DNA of 64,000 nt, taken from NCBI RefSeq assembly GCF_001189235.2, contig NZ_LFIP02000006.1, positions 62,001 through 126,000 of the forward strand, in the 5' to 3' direction. The notes under the pieces were generated by a model. That model was not told the DNA's origin and ran no database searches. It saw only the letters and a list, made by a program, of their open reading frames with translations. Position numbers and translations under genes: made by a program. This document shows, in pieces, positions 47,048-56,568 of the stretch. Source of the stretch: Bradyrhizobium embrapense (GTDB taxonomy: Bacteria; Pseudomonadota; Alphaproteobacteria; Rhizobiales; Xanthobacteraceae). Positions within the stretch are counted from its first letter, which is position 1. Every line of letters starts with the position of its first letter.

Positions 47048-48166
47048 TCAGGCTGCAGCCTGCTCGATCGGTGAGAACGGGAGCCCGAGACTGTCGGCCA
47101 CCGCCTTGTAAGTCAGCCGGCCTCGATGGACGTTGAGGCCTGCACGCAAATGCGGATTTTCCAACACGGCGGAAAAACCCTTATTGGCCAGAGCCAAGCC
47201 AAACGGCAGCGTGGCGTTATTTAGTGCCTGGCTCGAGGTCAGCGGCACGGCGCCGGGCATATTGGCCACGCAATAATGAATGATGCCATCCACTTCATAG
47301 GTTGGATCGGCGTGAGTGGTTGGGTGCGAAGTCTCAAAACAGCCGCCCTGATCGATAGCGACATCCACGAGCACGGCCCTCTTACGCATCAAGCTCAGCA
47401 TGCTCCGCCGGATCAGCTTGGGCGCACTCGCACCTGGAACGAGCACGGCACCAATCACAACATCGGCCGCAAATACCTCTTCCTCCACAGCTTCGATGGT
47501 CGAAAACCTGGTTCGAACGCGCCCTTCGAATAGCTCATCCAACTCGCGCAACCGAGGTATCGAGCGGTCGATGATGCTCACCTCTGCACCCAGACCGGCC
47601 GCCATCCGTGCCGCGTGCGTACCAACGACGCCACCACCGATCACCACGATTCGGGCCGGCTGAACACCGGGCACGCCGCCGATCAACAGCCCTCGTCCGC
47701 CTGCACTGCGCTTTAGCGCGCTACCCGCCGCTTCGACCGCGAGCCTGCCTGCGACCTCGCTCATCGGAGCCAGCAGCGGAAGGCCACCATGCCCATCAGT
47801 CACTGTCTCATAGGCGATTGCCGTGCATCCCGATTTTAGAAGCCCCTTGGCCTGCTCCGGGTCCGGCGCCAGATGCAGATATGTGAACAGGATCTGGCCC
47901 TCCCGCAGCTGGCTCCATTCGGACGGCTGAGGCTCCTTGACCTTCACAATCATCTCGCTCGAAGCGAATACCTCAGCTGCAGAATCCAGAATCGCTGCGC
48001 CGGCGCTGCGATAATCGTCATCGGTCGCGCCAATGCCAGCGCCGGCATTGGTCTCGATCATTACGCGGTGTCCTGCTGCCGCGTATTCGCGGACGGCTCC
48101 AGGGGTCAGGCCCACGCGATATTCGTGTGCCTTGATTTCCTTGGGAACTCCGACCTTCATTTGCAA
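47048..48166 (-). CDS. ald: Alanine dehydrogenase
   Basis: 372-residue NAD-dependent alanine dehydrogenase (pyruvate + ammonia to alanine, reversible). MKVGVPKEIKAHEYRVGLTP with the pyruvate-binding Arg, VKVKEPQPSEW with the catalytic Lys, and VIGGGVVGTHAARMAAGLGA for NAD are intact. In bacteroids this enzyme can turn fixed ammonia into alanine. GGAG stands before the ATG, and a large perfect inverted repeat lies 13 bases upstream. It is a single gene closed by a strong terminator. Confidence 0.96.
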   Translation of the reverse strand: MQMKVGVPKEIKAHEYRVGLTPGAVREYAAAGHRVMIETNAGAGIGATDDDYRSAGAAILDSAAEVFASSEMIVKVKEPQPSEWSQLREGQILFTYLHLAPDPEQAKGLLKSGCTAIAYETVTDGHGGLPLLAPMSEVAGRLAVEAAGSALKRSAGGRGLLIGGVPGVQPARIVVIGGGVVGTHAARMAAGLGAEVSIIDRSIPRLRELDELFEGRVRTRFSTIEAVEEEVFAADVVIGAVLVPGASAPKLIRRSMLSLMRKRAVLVDVAIDQGGCFETSHPTTHADPTYEVDGIIHYCVANMPGAVPLTSSQALNNATLPFGLALANKGFSAVLENPHLRAGLNVHRGRLTYKAVADSLGLPFSPIEQAAA

Positions 48167-48179
48167 ACTCCTTGCCTAG

Positions 48180-48204
48180 TGCGCCTTTCTAATTGAAAGG
48201 CGCA
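48180..48204. repeat. Perfect 10-bp inverted repeat in the ald leader
   Basis: TGCGCCTTTC and its exact complement GAAAGGCGCA are separated by TAATT. It ends 13 bases before the ald ATG, just upstream of the ribosome site. No T-run follows on the minus strand, so an operator (for an Lrp/AldR- or other regulator) or a 5' mRNA hairpin is more likely than a terminator. Confidence 0.65.
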
Positions 48205-48559
48205 GCGATATTGCGACGCAGCAGCCCAAATTGCGCAGGAATTCAGCGATCTTTGACCAGCCGTGCAGGTTTTCGATGCCGAATGGATTGAGCGACCGTG
48301 CTCGCTAAGCTTAACCGTCGTACTCCGCGATCGCGATGACGCGCTTAATCGGATCTCGGCTCGCAGAACAGTCAACAACGATTCCAGTCTTGCCGACCTT
48401 GTTGAAGAAGGAGCAACGTAGTCTGCCAGTGAGGCAGGATTTGCCCAGCGGCTGGATTGCTTGCCACCGCTGATGGCCGAATGACCATTGATCATCAGTC
48501 TGATTTCTGGATGCGCACGTTTAACGCCTTCACGCTCGTCGCAAATGGGCGTGGATTGT
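48205..48559 (-). other. Gap between hypE and ald
   Basis: 355 bases with no credible gene. The ald promoter must lie here if ald is not read from the hyp genes; no -24/-12 element was found. Confidence 0.4.
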
Positions 48560-49606
48560 TCAACAAATCCGAGGCAACTGTTCGCCTGACAACCAATCGA
48601 CGATCCGTCCGCCGCCGAAACTGGTCGCCATCTGCACAAATTTGTGATCGTCAGCTACCGTCTCGCCAATATCAGCAGCATCGCGTCCGAGCGGATGCGC
48701 CTTCATAGCTGCAAGCACTGCATCGGCCAAATGGGGCGCGACGATCGCAACGAGCTTGCCCTCATTGGCGACATGGATCGGATCAAGCCCGAAGAGTTCG
48801 CAGGTTGCCGCGACCGCTGCCTTCACCGGAATGGCTGCTTCCTGTAGACGGAAGCCAAGGCCCGATTGATGCGCAATTTCGTTGAGGGTTGCGGCAAGAC
48901 CGCCGCGCGTGGGGTCGCGCATCACCCGGATGCCGGCCCCGCCCGCCGCAATCATAACGGCGACAAGGTCATGTAGCGCTGCGGAATCCGACACGATCTC
49001 GGTTTGAAACGCGACGTTGTGGCGTTTTGACATGATCGCCACGCCATGGTCGCCAAGGCTGCCGGACACCAACACACGGTCCCCGACCATAGCTTTGTCG
49101 GCGGAGAGATCGAACCCATGGGCCAGAGCCCCGATTCCGGTCGTGGAGATAAACAGACCATCAGCCTTGCCGCGCTCGACGACCTTAGTGTCCCCCGCAA
49201 TGATGTAGACGCCCGCGCCGCGTGCTGCCTCGCCCATCGAATCCGCAATCGTCTTCAGATCAGACAGCGGGAACCCCTCCTCAATGATGAAGCTCGCCGA
49301 CAGATAGAGAGGGCGCGCGCCGGACATCACGACGTCGTTGATCGTCCCGTGCACAGCGAGTGAGCCGATATTGCCGCCAGGAAAGAACAGCGGCGAAACC
49401 ACGTAACCGTCGGTCGTCATCACCATTTTACCCGTTGCAACGTCGAAGGTTGATTGATCATTGCAGCGGGCAAGCCATTCATTGCCGAAGGCTCGGTGAA
49501 AAAGGCTGGAGATCAGCTGTGCCATGGCTCGTCCCCCGGCCCCATGGGAAAGATCAACGCGTCCGTTCTCGAGATCGAGCTTGCGTTGATAGCCCTGTAC
49601 GCTCAT
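48560..49606 (-). CDS. hypE: HypE, carbamoyl phosphate-derived cyanide synthesis protein
   Basis: 348-residue HypE, which dehydrates a thiocarbamate on its C-terminal cysteine to make the cyanide ligands of NiFe-hydrogenase. LSHGAGGRAMAQLI start, MTTDGYVVSPLFFPGGNIG, and the terminal LPRIC with the reactive Cys are intact. Last gene of the hup-hyp series; the start overlaps hypD. Confidence 0.96.
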   Translation of the reverse strand: MSVQGYQRKLDLENGRVDLSHGAGGRAMAQLISSLFHRAFGNEWLARCNDQSTFDVATGKMVMTTDGYVVSPLFFPGGNIGSLAVHGTINDVVMSGARPLYLSASFIIEEGFPLSDLKTIADSMGEAARGAGVYIIAGDTKVVERGKADGLFISTTGIGALAHGFDLSADKAMVGDRVLVSGSLGDHGVAIMSKRHNVAFQTEIVSDSAALHDLVAVMIAAGGAGIRVMRDPTRGGLAATLNEIAHQSGLGFRLQEAAIPVKAAVAATCELFGLDPIHVANEGKLVAIVAPHLADAVLAAMKAHPLGRDAADIGETVADDHKFVQMATSFGGGRIVDWLSGEQLPRIC

Positions 49607-50745
49607 GACGTTCGCCTCACCTGATCATCGCGAACCCGGCCATATGTCCAATACGCCGCACAGGCGCCTTCCGATGAGACCATGCAGGATCCTATGGGAG
49701 TTTCCGGCGTGCAGAGGGTTCCAAACAGCTTGCAATCGACTGGCCGCTTGGCGCCGCGCAGGATGGCGCAGCACTCGCACGCCGGATTGTCGGCGACCTG
49801 CAGTTCGTGCATCGCGAAACGCGCCTCCGCGTCGAACCGCGCGTAGGCCCGCCTCAGCTTCAGTCCACTATTTGGTACGAAACCGAGCCCGCGCCATTCG
49901 AACTGCTCACGCGGTTCGAATGCCTGCGAGACCTCGTCTTTGGCGCGCCGATTGCCTTCACGCTTCACTGCACGGCTGTATTGGTTCTCCACGTCGTAGC
50001 GGTTTTCGTTCACCTGTCGCACCAGCATCAGGATCGCCTGCATCACGTCGAGCGGTTCAAATCCCGCGATCACGATCGGCTTGCCGAATTGTTCCGCCAG
50101 GAGCTCGTAAGGCTTCGTCCCGATGATCGTGCTGACATGTGCAGGCCCGACGAAACCGTCGATTGCAGCCCCGCCGATGTTGCGGATCTTCGGGTTCTCG
50201 AGAATGCTCTGCATCGCAGAGGGTGTAAGCACGTGATTGCAGAACACGCTAAGGCTCTTCAGCCGCTTCTTCTCGGCTATCCGGATCATCACGGCCGTCG
50301 GCGGTGTCGTGGTCTCAAATCCGATGGCAAAGAACACGACCTCGCGGCTCGGCGCCTGTTCGGCGATCCGGATAACGTCGAGCGTCGAGTACACCATCCG
50401 GATGTCTGCGCCGAGCGCCTTGGCTCGCAACAGGGACTGTCCTTGCGAGCCAGGCGCCCGTATCAGATCGCCGTAGACGCAAAGGGTGACCTCCGGCCGC
50501 TCGACGAGACGAATCGCCATGTCGATCCGGCTCGCAGGTAGAACACAGACCGGACAACCGGGCCCATGGATCATGCGCACATTCGCGGGCAGCAGATCCT
50601 CAAGGCCATAGCGTGATATGGCATGAGTGTGTCCACCGCAGAATTCCATGAACCGATAGGCTTTTTGCCGATCGGCTTCGGCGCTAATCGCAGCGGCGAG
50701 CCCCTGCGCAAGGGTCTTGTCGCGAAATTCGTCGGTATATCTCAT
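49603..50745 (-). CDS. hypD: HypD, Fe(CN)2CO assembly protein
   Basis: 380-residue 4Fe-4S protein that builds the Fe(CN)2CO unit with HypC. FMEFCGGHTHAISRYG, MIHGPGCPVCVLPASRID and the C-terminal cluster cysteines (NPACECCAILRG, GTLCTPETPIGSCMVSSEGAC) are present. Starts overlap with hypC and hypE (ATGA), indicating coupled translation. Confidence 0.97.
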   Translation of the reverse strand: MRYTDEFRDKTLAQGLAAAISAEADRQKAYRFMEFCGGHTHAISRYGLEDLLPANVRMIHGPGCPVCVLPASRIDMAIRLVERPEVTLCVYGDLIRAPGSQGQSLLRAKALGADIRMVYSTLDVIRIAEQAPSREVVFFAIGFETTTPPTAVMIRIAEKKRLKSLSVFCNHVLTPSAMQSILENPKIRNIGGAAIDGFVGPAHVSTIIGTKPYELLAEQFGKPIVIAGFEPLDVMQAILMLVRQVNENRYDVENQYSRAVKREGNRRAKDEVSQAFEPREQFEWRGLGFVPNSGLKLRRAYARFDAEARFAMHELQVADNPACECCAILRGAKRPVDCKLFGTLCTPETPIGSCMVSSEGACAAYWTYGRVRDDQVRRTS

Positions 50746-50978
50746 GGCCGGAGTTCCTGCCCTGTGCTGCCTAACTCCTGCAGCAGCTCCAGCGTCCGCT
50801 TGGCTTCTATCGGATCGATCTTGGCCAGCGCATACCCAACATGGACGAGGACGTGATCACCGACGTCGAGCTCATCGATAAGAGAAATCGATATCTCCAG
50901 GCTAACACCATCGATGCACACGGCGGCCATGTGGTCAGGAAGAATTTTCACGATCTTTGCTGGAACCGAAAGGCACAT
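50742..50978 (-). CDS. hypC: HypC, hydrogenase maturation chaperone
   Basis: 78-residue HypC with the essential N-terminal MCLSVPAKIV (Cys2 binds the Fe unit after Met removal) and VHVGYALAKIDPIEA. The ATG at 50978 is set by this Cys2 rule. Directly follows hypF. A second family member, HupF, lies at 57174-57464. Confidence 0.96.
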   Translation of the reverse strand: MCLSVPAKIVKILPDHMAAVCIDGVSLEISISLIDELDVGDHVLVHVGYALAKIDPIEAKRTLELLQELGSTGQELRP

Positions 50979-50979
50979 A

Positions 50980-53238
50980 TCAGCCTCTCCCTTCGCTGGC
51001 GGACGACTGTTCAGCAATCTGCAAAGCGGCAATCCAGGCTTGGCCAAAGCTCAAACCACCGTCGTTGGGCGGCACCCGCTGTGGCACCAGCGGGGTCAGG
51101 CCGGCAGCGCAGCACCCGCGCCAGATCTCATCCATCAGTATCGCGTTCTGAAAGCAGCCTCCGCTCAGAACGACGGTATTGACGCCGGTTGTCCGCGCGG
51201 AGCGCATGACCAAGTCAACGCAGGCAGCGGCGAAGGTGCCATGAAACAGGCCGGCTCCGCCCGCAGCGTCAATGTCGTCCGCAATCAACCGCGCAAACAG
51301 CGGCCGAAGCGACAGCACGCCACCATCGATCGTCCACCCGGCCTCTAGAATCGCAGTCCGCCGCACTAGCGCCTCGAGCTTGATCGCGGCTTCTCCTTCA
51401 TAGCTCTGCCAACTCACAATCCCCAGCAGCGCCGCCACCGCGTCGAATAGCCGGCCCGCGCTGGTCGTGGTGGCCCCGCCCGACTGATCGAGCAAGGCCG
51501 AGATATATTGAGCTTGCTGTTGCGCTGCAAAGCGCCGCGCGATTTCGTTACCTCGTCCGAGCCAGTGTAGTATCGCGCTCGCCATGCGCCACGGCTCACG
51601 GGCTGCGCGATCACCACCAGGCATTTGCAGCGGCGCGAGATGCCCGATGCGTCTGCACATCGCTCCTTCGCACAACAATAGCTCGCCACCCCAGTTACCA
51701 GCATCCGAGCCAACGCCATGGCCGTCGAGCACCAGAGCTAGCGCCGGTCCCGCATGGCCATGTTCAGCGATCACGGCGGCGGCGTGTGCGTGGTGGTGCT
51801 GGATTGCAATCAGCGCGCGGCCGCCTGCTTGCGCAAAGCGGGTGGATGCCATGTCAGGATGCAGATCATGAGCGATGACGACAGGCTCTACGTCAAGGAT
51901 CGATGTAAGGTGTTGGATCGTCCCCTCGAACACACGGATGCCTTCGGGCGTATTGAGATCGCCAATATGTTGCGAAACGAACGCTTGGTTGTCGCGCGTG
52001 ATGGTGACGGTCGATTTCAGCGCGCCGCCGACAGCGAGCACGGGCGGCACAGATTGCGCAAGCTGGATCGGTTCGGGAGCATAGCCACGAGCGCGCCGAA
52101 TGAATTGGGAGCGGCCAGCCACCACCGCGACTACGGAGTCATCAGCACGCGTTACAATATCCCGATCATGGGTCACGACAAGGTCGGCGATCGCCTCAAG
52201 CCGTCGCAGCGCCTGCGTGTTGTCGATCAGGAGCGGCTCGCCGCAAGGATTGGCACTGGTGACGACGATGACCGGGCTTGGTTCCGCAATCCACGCTCCT
52301 GTCGAGCGAAGCGCATGAAAGATTAGATGATGCAGCGGGGCCACAGGCAACATGACACCAACGCGAGACAAGCCGGGCGCTATGGCGGGCGCCAGACATT
52401 TGCGCGAAGTTAAAAGCACAATGGGCCGCGCTGCGGATTCGAGTAGCGCGAGCTCGAGAGCGTTCGCTTCCGCGATCTCGTTGACGCACTCTATGGAACC
52501 GAGCATAACTGCAAACGGCTTTTGACGGCGCTGCTTTCTGCTGCGCAGGCGCTGCACAGCGTCCTGATTACGGGCATCGCAGAGGAGCTGGTAGCCGCCG
52601 AGACCCTTTATGGCTACGACTTGACCGCCTGCGATTGCAGCGACAATGGCGTTGATCCCATGGCTAAGCCGAGGGCCGCATTCTGGACACGCGATCGCCT
52701 CCGCATGAAACCTGCGGCTCGCCGGATCCGCGTATTCGGCCGTGCAGGCGGCGCACAGCCTAAACGCCTTCATAACCGTGTTGTGGCGATCGTATGGGAG
52801 CCGCCCGGCAATGGTGTAGCGTGGACCACAATGGGAGCAACTAATGAAGGGATAAAGGTAATGGCGATTCTCTGGATCGAATAGCTCGCTGAGGCATTGC
52901 CCGCAGGTCGCGGCGTCGGCGATGATGTGCGTTGACAATTTTCCGCCTTCGCTCGCGCCGATCGAAAAGCTTTCTGTCGCGAGCGCCGCTGTCTCCTGAA
53001 CGCAGATGTGGTCGATGCGCGCCAACGGAGGCGCCTCTAGCGGCAATGTGGCAAGAAATTCTGACGCACGGCCACCTTCGACTTCGATTGTGACGCCCTC
53101 CGGGCCGTTGGCGACAAATCCCGCCAATCCGTACCGCGTAGCGAGGCCATAGACGTAAGGACGAAAGCCGACCCCTTGCACCGCTCCGCTCACGCGCACG
53201 CGCAGTCGTGTTCGGTCGCAAATGGTTGCGGCGCTCAT
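50980..53238 (-). CDS. hypF: HypF, carbamoyltransferase
   Basis: 752-residue HypF that transfers carbamoyl from carbamoyl phosphate to HypE. Domains in order: acylphosphatase (RVSGAVQGVGFRPYVYGLA), two zinc fingers (CGQCLSELFDPENRHYLYPF ... CAAC ... CPECGPR), YrdC-like (VVAIKGLGGYQLLCDARN), and Kae1-like (HDLHPDMASTRFA, HHHAHAAAVIAEH, LDGHGVGSDAGNWGGELL). Full length with no truncation. Confidence 0.97.
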   Translation of the reverse strand: MSAATICDRTRLRVRVSGAVQGVGFRPYVYGLATRYGLAGFVANGPEGVTIEVEGGRASEFLATLPLEAPPLARIDHICVQETAALATESFSIGASEGGKLSTHIIADAATCGQCLSELFDPENRHYLYPFISCSHCGPRYTIAGRLPYDRHNTVMKAFRLCAACTAEYADPASRRFHAEAIACPECGPRLSHGINAIVAAIAGGQVVAIKGLGGYQLLCDARNQDAVQRLRSRKQRRQKPFAVMLGSIECVNEIAEANALELALLESAARPIVLLTSRKCLAPAIAPGLSRVGVMLPVAPLHHLIFHALRSTGAWIAEPSPVIVVTSANPCGEPLLIDNTQALRRLEAIADLVVTHDRDIVTRADDSVVAVVAGRSQFIRRARGYAPEPIQLAQSVPPVLAVGGALKSTVTITRDNQAFVSQHIGDLNTPEGIRVFEGTIQHLTSILDVEPVVIAHDLHPDMASTRFAQAGGRALIAIQHHHAHAAAVIAEHGHAGPALALVLDGHGVGSDAGNWGGELLLCEGAMCRRIGHLAPLQMPGGDRAAREPWRMASAILHWLGRGNEIARRFAAQQQAQYISALLDQSGGATTTSAGRLFDAVAALLGIVSWQSYEGEAAIKLEALVRRTAILEAGWTIDGGVLSLRPLFARLIADDIDAAGGAGLFHGTFAAACVDLVMRSARTTGVNTVVLSGGCFQNAILMDEIWRGCCAAGLTPLVPQRVPPNDGGLSFGQAWIAALQIAEQSSASEGRG

Positions 53239-54182
53239 CGCCTGGCGTCCTCTACGGCCTGCCTTTGGTGGGCCACCTGTCTATCGATCCAAGCGTAGAG
53301 CGCGCCAAAACCCTCGCCGGTACGGGCCGAGACCGTAAGCACTTCGATCTTTGGATTGGCGCGTCTGGCATATCCAATGGTCTTGTCCAGATCGCACTCA
53401 AGCAGTGAGGCCAGATCGATCTTGTTGATCACCATGAGTGAAGAAGCCGCGAACATATCGGGATATTTCAGCGGCTTGTCTTCACCTTCGGTCATTGACA
53501 ACACAACGATCTTGCAGGCCTCGCCAAGATCGAAGGCCGCGGGACAGACTAGGTTACCGACGTTCTCGATGAAGAGGATACCGCGCGTGAGCCGCGGCAA
53601 GCGGCGATAAGCCTCGCCAATCATTGCAGCATCGAGATGGCACCCTTTACCCGTATTGACTTGAATAGCTGGCACACCGGCCGCTCGAATCCGTTCGGCA
53701 TCGTTTGAGGTCTGCTGATCGCCCTCGATGACTCCGGTCGGATAGCTGAGCTTGAGCTCGGATACGGCGCGCACGAGCAGCGAGGTTTTGCCCGCACCGG
53801 GACTCGACATAAGATTAAATACCAGCAGCTCATCGGCCGCAAAGCGCGTCCGGTTGTCGGCCGCGATTGCATTGTTCTTGCCGAGGATGTCACGCTCGAC
53901 CCAAATGACGCGTTCGCGGCTCGTGCCCTTGACCTTCAATCCAACTGGGGGGGCGCCGCAGCCCAGAAGCGCTTGCCGACCATCATTCTGATAATGTTCG
54001 TGATCATGACTGTGGCGGGCATCGGACGAATGCTGCACCCTCTCGTCGCCGTGAAAATGCGCGTCATGGCGCTCGCCATCGTTCTGCCTATGAGGACGGC
54101 AACGGCCTTGGCTCTCCGGATCACGCCCTCTGGCAAGTTCGATCGAAGACGTCGCTTGGCTGCAACCGCAAACGGTACACAT
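53235..54182 (-). CDS. hypB: HypB, nickel-inserting GTPase
   Basis: 315-residue GTPase for nickel insertion into HupL. It has the N-terminal MCTVCGC nickel site, a His-rich stretch (HDAHFHGDE, HSHDHEHY) that stores nickel, then the GTPase: NLMSSPGAGKTSLL (P-loop), EGDQQTSNDA, FIENVGNLVCPA, INKIDLA. The start at 54182 overlaps the hypA stop; 24 in-frame upstream codons are ignored because the CxxCGC motif must be N-terminal. Confidence 0.96.
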   Translation of the reverse strand: MCTVCGCSQATSSIELARGRDPESQGRCRPHRQNDGERHDAHFHGDERVQHSSDARHSHDHEHYQNDGRQALLGCGAPPVGLKVKGTSRERVIWVERDILGKNNAIAADNRTRFAADELLVFNLMSSPGAGKTSLLVRAVSELKLSYPTGVIEGDQQTSNDAERIRAAGVPAIQVNTGKGCHLDAAMIGEAYRRLPRLTRGILFIENVGNLVCPAAFDLGEACKIVVLSMTEGEDKPLKYPDMFAASSLMVINKIDLASLLECDLDKTIGYARRANPKIEVLTVSARTGEGFGALYAWIDRQVAHQRQAVEDARR

Positions 54183-54523
54183 CAATCGATCTCCAGTTCT
54201 TTCACTCGCATCTGTTCGCCGCCGGTTACTTGCAACTGATAGCTCCCGCAGCAAGGACAGGCGTCGCCGCGGCGGGCAATTTCGACAGTGCTAGAACAGC
54301 TCATGCACCAGGCGATCCCCGGGAGCTCGAGGATCTCAAGAGCTGCCCCCTCGGCAATCGTTCGCGTTGCAACGACAGCAAAGCAGAACCTGATCGCATC
54401 AGGCGCGACATGGCTGAGCGCCCCGATTTCGAGACAGATGCTCCGCACCCGCGACAACGATCGGTGACGCACCTCCTCCTCGACGATTTGGATGATGCCC
54501 AGACAAACCGCCATTTCATGCAT
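54182..54523 (-). CDS. hypA: HypA, nickel metallochaperone
   Basis: 113-residue HypA. MHEMAVCLGIIQIVE gives the N-terminal His2 nickel ligand; the zinc site is C-x2-C ... C-x2-C (CMSC, CPCC). It works with HypB. The ATG at 54523 is set by the MHE start and overlaps the hupK end by eight bases. Confidence 0.95.
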   Translation of the reverse strand: MHEMAVCLGIIQIVEEEVRHRSLSRVRSICLEIGALSHVAPDAIRFCFAVVATRTIAEGAALEILELPGIAWCMSCSSTVEIARRGDACPCCGSYQLQVTGGEQMRVKELEID

Positions 54524-55610
54524 CTTCAACTTTGCGAAACCTGAGTGTGAATCCGACACATGGGTCGAGCGATTCGATCACCGCACGAACCGCTTTCTGA
54601 TGCCGTCTCGCCGTCAGCACCGCGCCCTGCAGGTTCCGGACAACCGGTCCGCTCCTATGGAAATTCCATTCCGTCGGAGCAAGAAATTCGAAGCGGTATA
54701 TCTGGCCCTGAGGATCAAGCTCAACCGCGTGATAGAGCCTGCCCCTGGCGCATTCGACGGCGGTCGCGGCGCGTCCCGAACCCAACCGGTAGCTTTCGAT
54801 GATCCCAGGCTCCGCTGAGTCGATATGAGCGCCGGACTTGAGCCAATCGCAGAGCCGAACGATCTCTGCAATTCTGGCCTTCAGCCGCTCGACCGCACCC
54901 GACCGACCCAGCCAGAGCCGATCACGCGTCATTTGGCGTGCCCATGGACCCGTCTCGGGCGCACGCCCCCCAAGGTCGGGACAATGACAAAATGTCGGAT
55001 CATCGCCGAGCAGCCGTTCAATGATGTTTCGGTCGTCGGCAACGGACAGGAACGAGTGCGCGATCCGGATCGATTTCAAGTCGATCTCGTCCAGCGCGGC
55101 TATTCGAATTGCCAATGGGCTGCCGGGCCTGGGCGCGCCGTCTCCGTCCGGCATCCCGATCGTGGCCAGTCCAGCCACAATTCCTGCCGTCGCTTCGCGT
55201 CGAGCAGCACCGCATGCCGGTTGTCCGCTACCGATAAGTGCGGACACTCCCTGCATCACGGAACGAATCGCGGCGGCACCGGCGATGTCCTGCGAAAGGT
55301 GTCCGACCAAGAGGCCCCGCAGCAATTCTGCGATGCGCTCGGCAACGACCAGCGCAATACGATGCTGTTTCGTCGTGCGGGTAATCGCTTCGTCACGCGC
55401 CGTCTCGATCGCAGACAGCAGCGCGGTTTGCTGCGCAACAGCACACAATGCGAAGAGCCGTGGGATGTGTTTGAGCAGCGACGAAGCCGGTCTGCCGGCG
55501 AACAGACGCGCCAGCAGTGGCCGGGCTCGTGGCAGGATCTCGACCGCGGCAATTACGTCGGCAGCAAGCCAGATCGTGACATCGATTTTGTTGCGGATCG
55601 CGAAGCTCAT
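54516..55610 (-). CDS. hupK: HupK, hydrogenase maturation protein
   Basis: 364-residue HupK, distantly related to hydrogenase large subunits and used in metal-centre assembly of HupL. FCHCPDLGGRAPETGPWARQ is the family hallmark, and a RGRLYHAVELDPQGQIYRFEFLAPTEWNFH segment closes it. The ATG at 55610 overlaps the stop of the 33-aa micro-ORF (ATGA); an earlier in-frame ATG would overlap hupH's neighbour completely. Confidence 0.85.
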   Translation of the reverse strand: MSFAIRNKIDVTIWLAADVIAAVEILPRARPLLARLFAGRPASSLLKHIPRLFALCAVAQQTALLSAIETARDEAITRTTKQHRIALVVAERIAELLRGLLVGHLSQDIAGAAAIRSVMQGVSALIGSGQPACGAARREATAGIVAGLATIGMPDGDGAPRPGSPLAIRIAALDEIDLKSIRIAHSFLSVADDRNIIERLLGDDPTFCHCPDLGGRAPETGPWARQMTRDRLWLGRSGAVERLKARIAEIVRLCDWLKSGAHIDSAEPGIIESYRLGSGRAATAVECARGRLYHAVELDPQGQIYRFEFLAPTEWNFHRSGPVVRNLQGAVLTARRHQKAVRAVIESLDPCVGFTLRFRKVEDA

Positions 55611-55708
55611 ATGCACCGCTGCGTCATTAGCTTGCGCGGAACGGCAGCCGCGCTGCCTGCGCTGTCTGCGATATCCCACTGGATTTCGAGTATCTTTAAG
55701 TTCTTCAT
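55607..55708 (-). CDS. 33-aa micro-ORF between hupH and hupK
   Basis: ATG overlaps the hupH stop and TGA overlaps the hupK start, both in the ATGA manner, so the frame is tied into the operon. The product begins MKNLKILEIQWDIADSAG and ends RKLMTQRCI. In many rhizobial clusters hupI (a rubredoxin) and hupJ stand here, and neither is present. It may be a remnant of one of them kept to preserve translational coupling, or a true small protein. Confidence 0.55.
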   Translation of the reverse strand: MKNLKILEIQWDIADSAGSAAAVPRKLMTQRCI

Positions 55709-56568
55709 GTGAGGTACGCCTCCATAATTTCCTGCAGGCGCCCGGCGGAGTCCTCGAAATCCTCGTCAGCAGCCAAGGCTACGATCGGCACGCCTCCCAC
55801 CTCCACCGTATCGAGGATGATGTCGTCCAAAGAATTGAAGTACTGTACCGACCAGACGTTTCTCACCTCGGTCGCCTGCACGCGGCATGTGCCGTAACCG
55901 CGGAAGATGAGCTGGACCGGACCATTGCCCAAACTTTGCTGCAGGAACGCCATGTCCACAGCACTCATCGGCAGCAACGTCAGATTGATAACATGCGCCC
56001 GCATGCCAGACCGCCAGACACGCGCCCGCTCGCGTATTTCCGCAAGTACCGCGAGCACGTTCATGGCGCCGTCCGGCGCCGCGCCGATCAGAAAGTCGGC
56101 AGACGTCAACTCAGTTGCGGCGCGCTGCACAATCTGCGGGATTGCCCCAACCTCGACATATTCGTACGTCGGCTCGGACCCGATACGCACGCGCCAGATT
56201 CCTGCAAGGACCGACTCCCGGAGTTGCGCAAAAGAGCCATCTGGCAGCGCAACCACGCCGGCGACCTCGCCTTCCCCGAGCACCTCGCCAATCAGCTTGC
56301 GCTCGAGCTCGCTGAGATTGGCGAGTCCGTACGGCTGTGTCCGAGTGCTCTGCCTCTGGCCGCGAGCGGCAGCGGCGACATTCGACAACAGCACCGTGAC
56401 ATTCGGATAGTTCCTTGCAAGCTCGTTGCCGTCGCGCCGGGCGCGCTTGGCTACCGCCTCCATAGTCGTCAGCCCGCTATGGAATGCATCGAGACTTTCG
56501 GTGCCCGTGGCAGACTTGCTCACCATCTGCTCGACGTCACCGGATACGACGCGGACCGCTGTCGTCAT
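55705..56568 (-). CDS. hupH: HupH, hydrogenase small-subunit maturation protein
   Basis: 287-residue HupH/HyaF family protein. ELARNYPNVTVLLSNVAAAARG, LGEGEVAGVVALPDG, and the C-terminal GTCRVQATEVRNVWSVQYFNSLDDIILDTVEVGGVP block are typical. In R. leguminosarum HupH assists processing of HupS. The ATG at 56568 overlaps the stop of the HupG-like gene. Confidence 0.92.
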   Translation of the reverse strand: MTTAVRVVSGDVEQMVSKSATGTESLDAFHSGLTTMEAVAKRARRDGNELARNYPNVTVLLSNVAAAARGQRQSTRTQPYGLANLSELERKLIGEVLGEGEVAGVVALPDGSFAQLRESVLAGIWRVRIGSEPTYEYVEVGAIPQIVQRAATELTSADFLIGAAPDGAMNVLAVLAEIRERARVWRSGMRAHVINLTLLPMSAVDMAFLQQSLGNGPVQLIFRGYGTCRVQATEVRNVWSVQYFNSLDDIILDTVEVGGVPIVALAADEDFEDSAGRLQEIMEAYLT

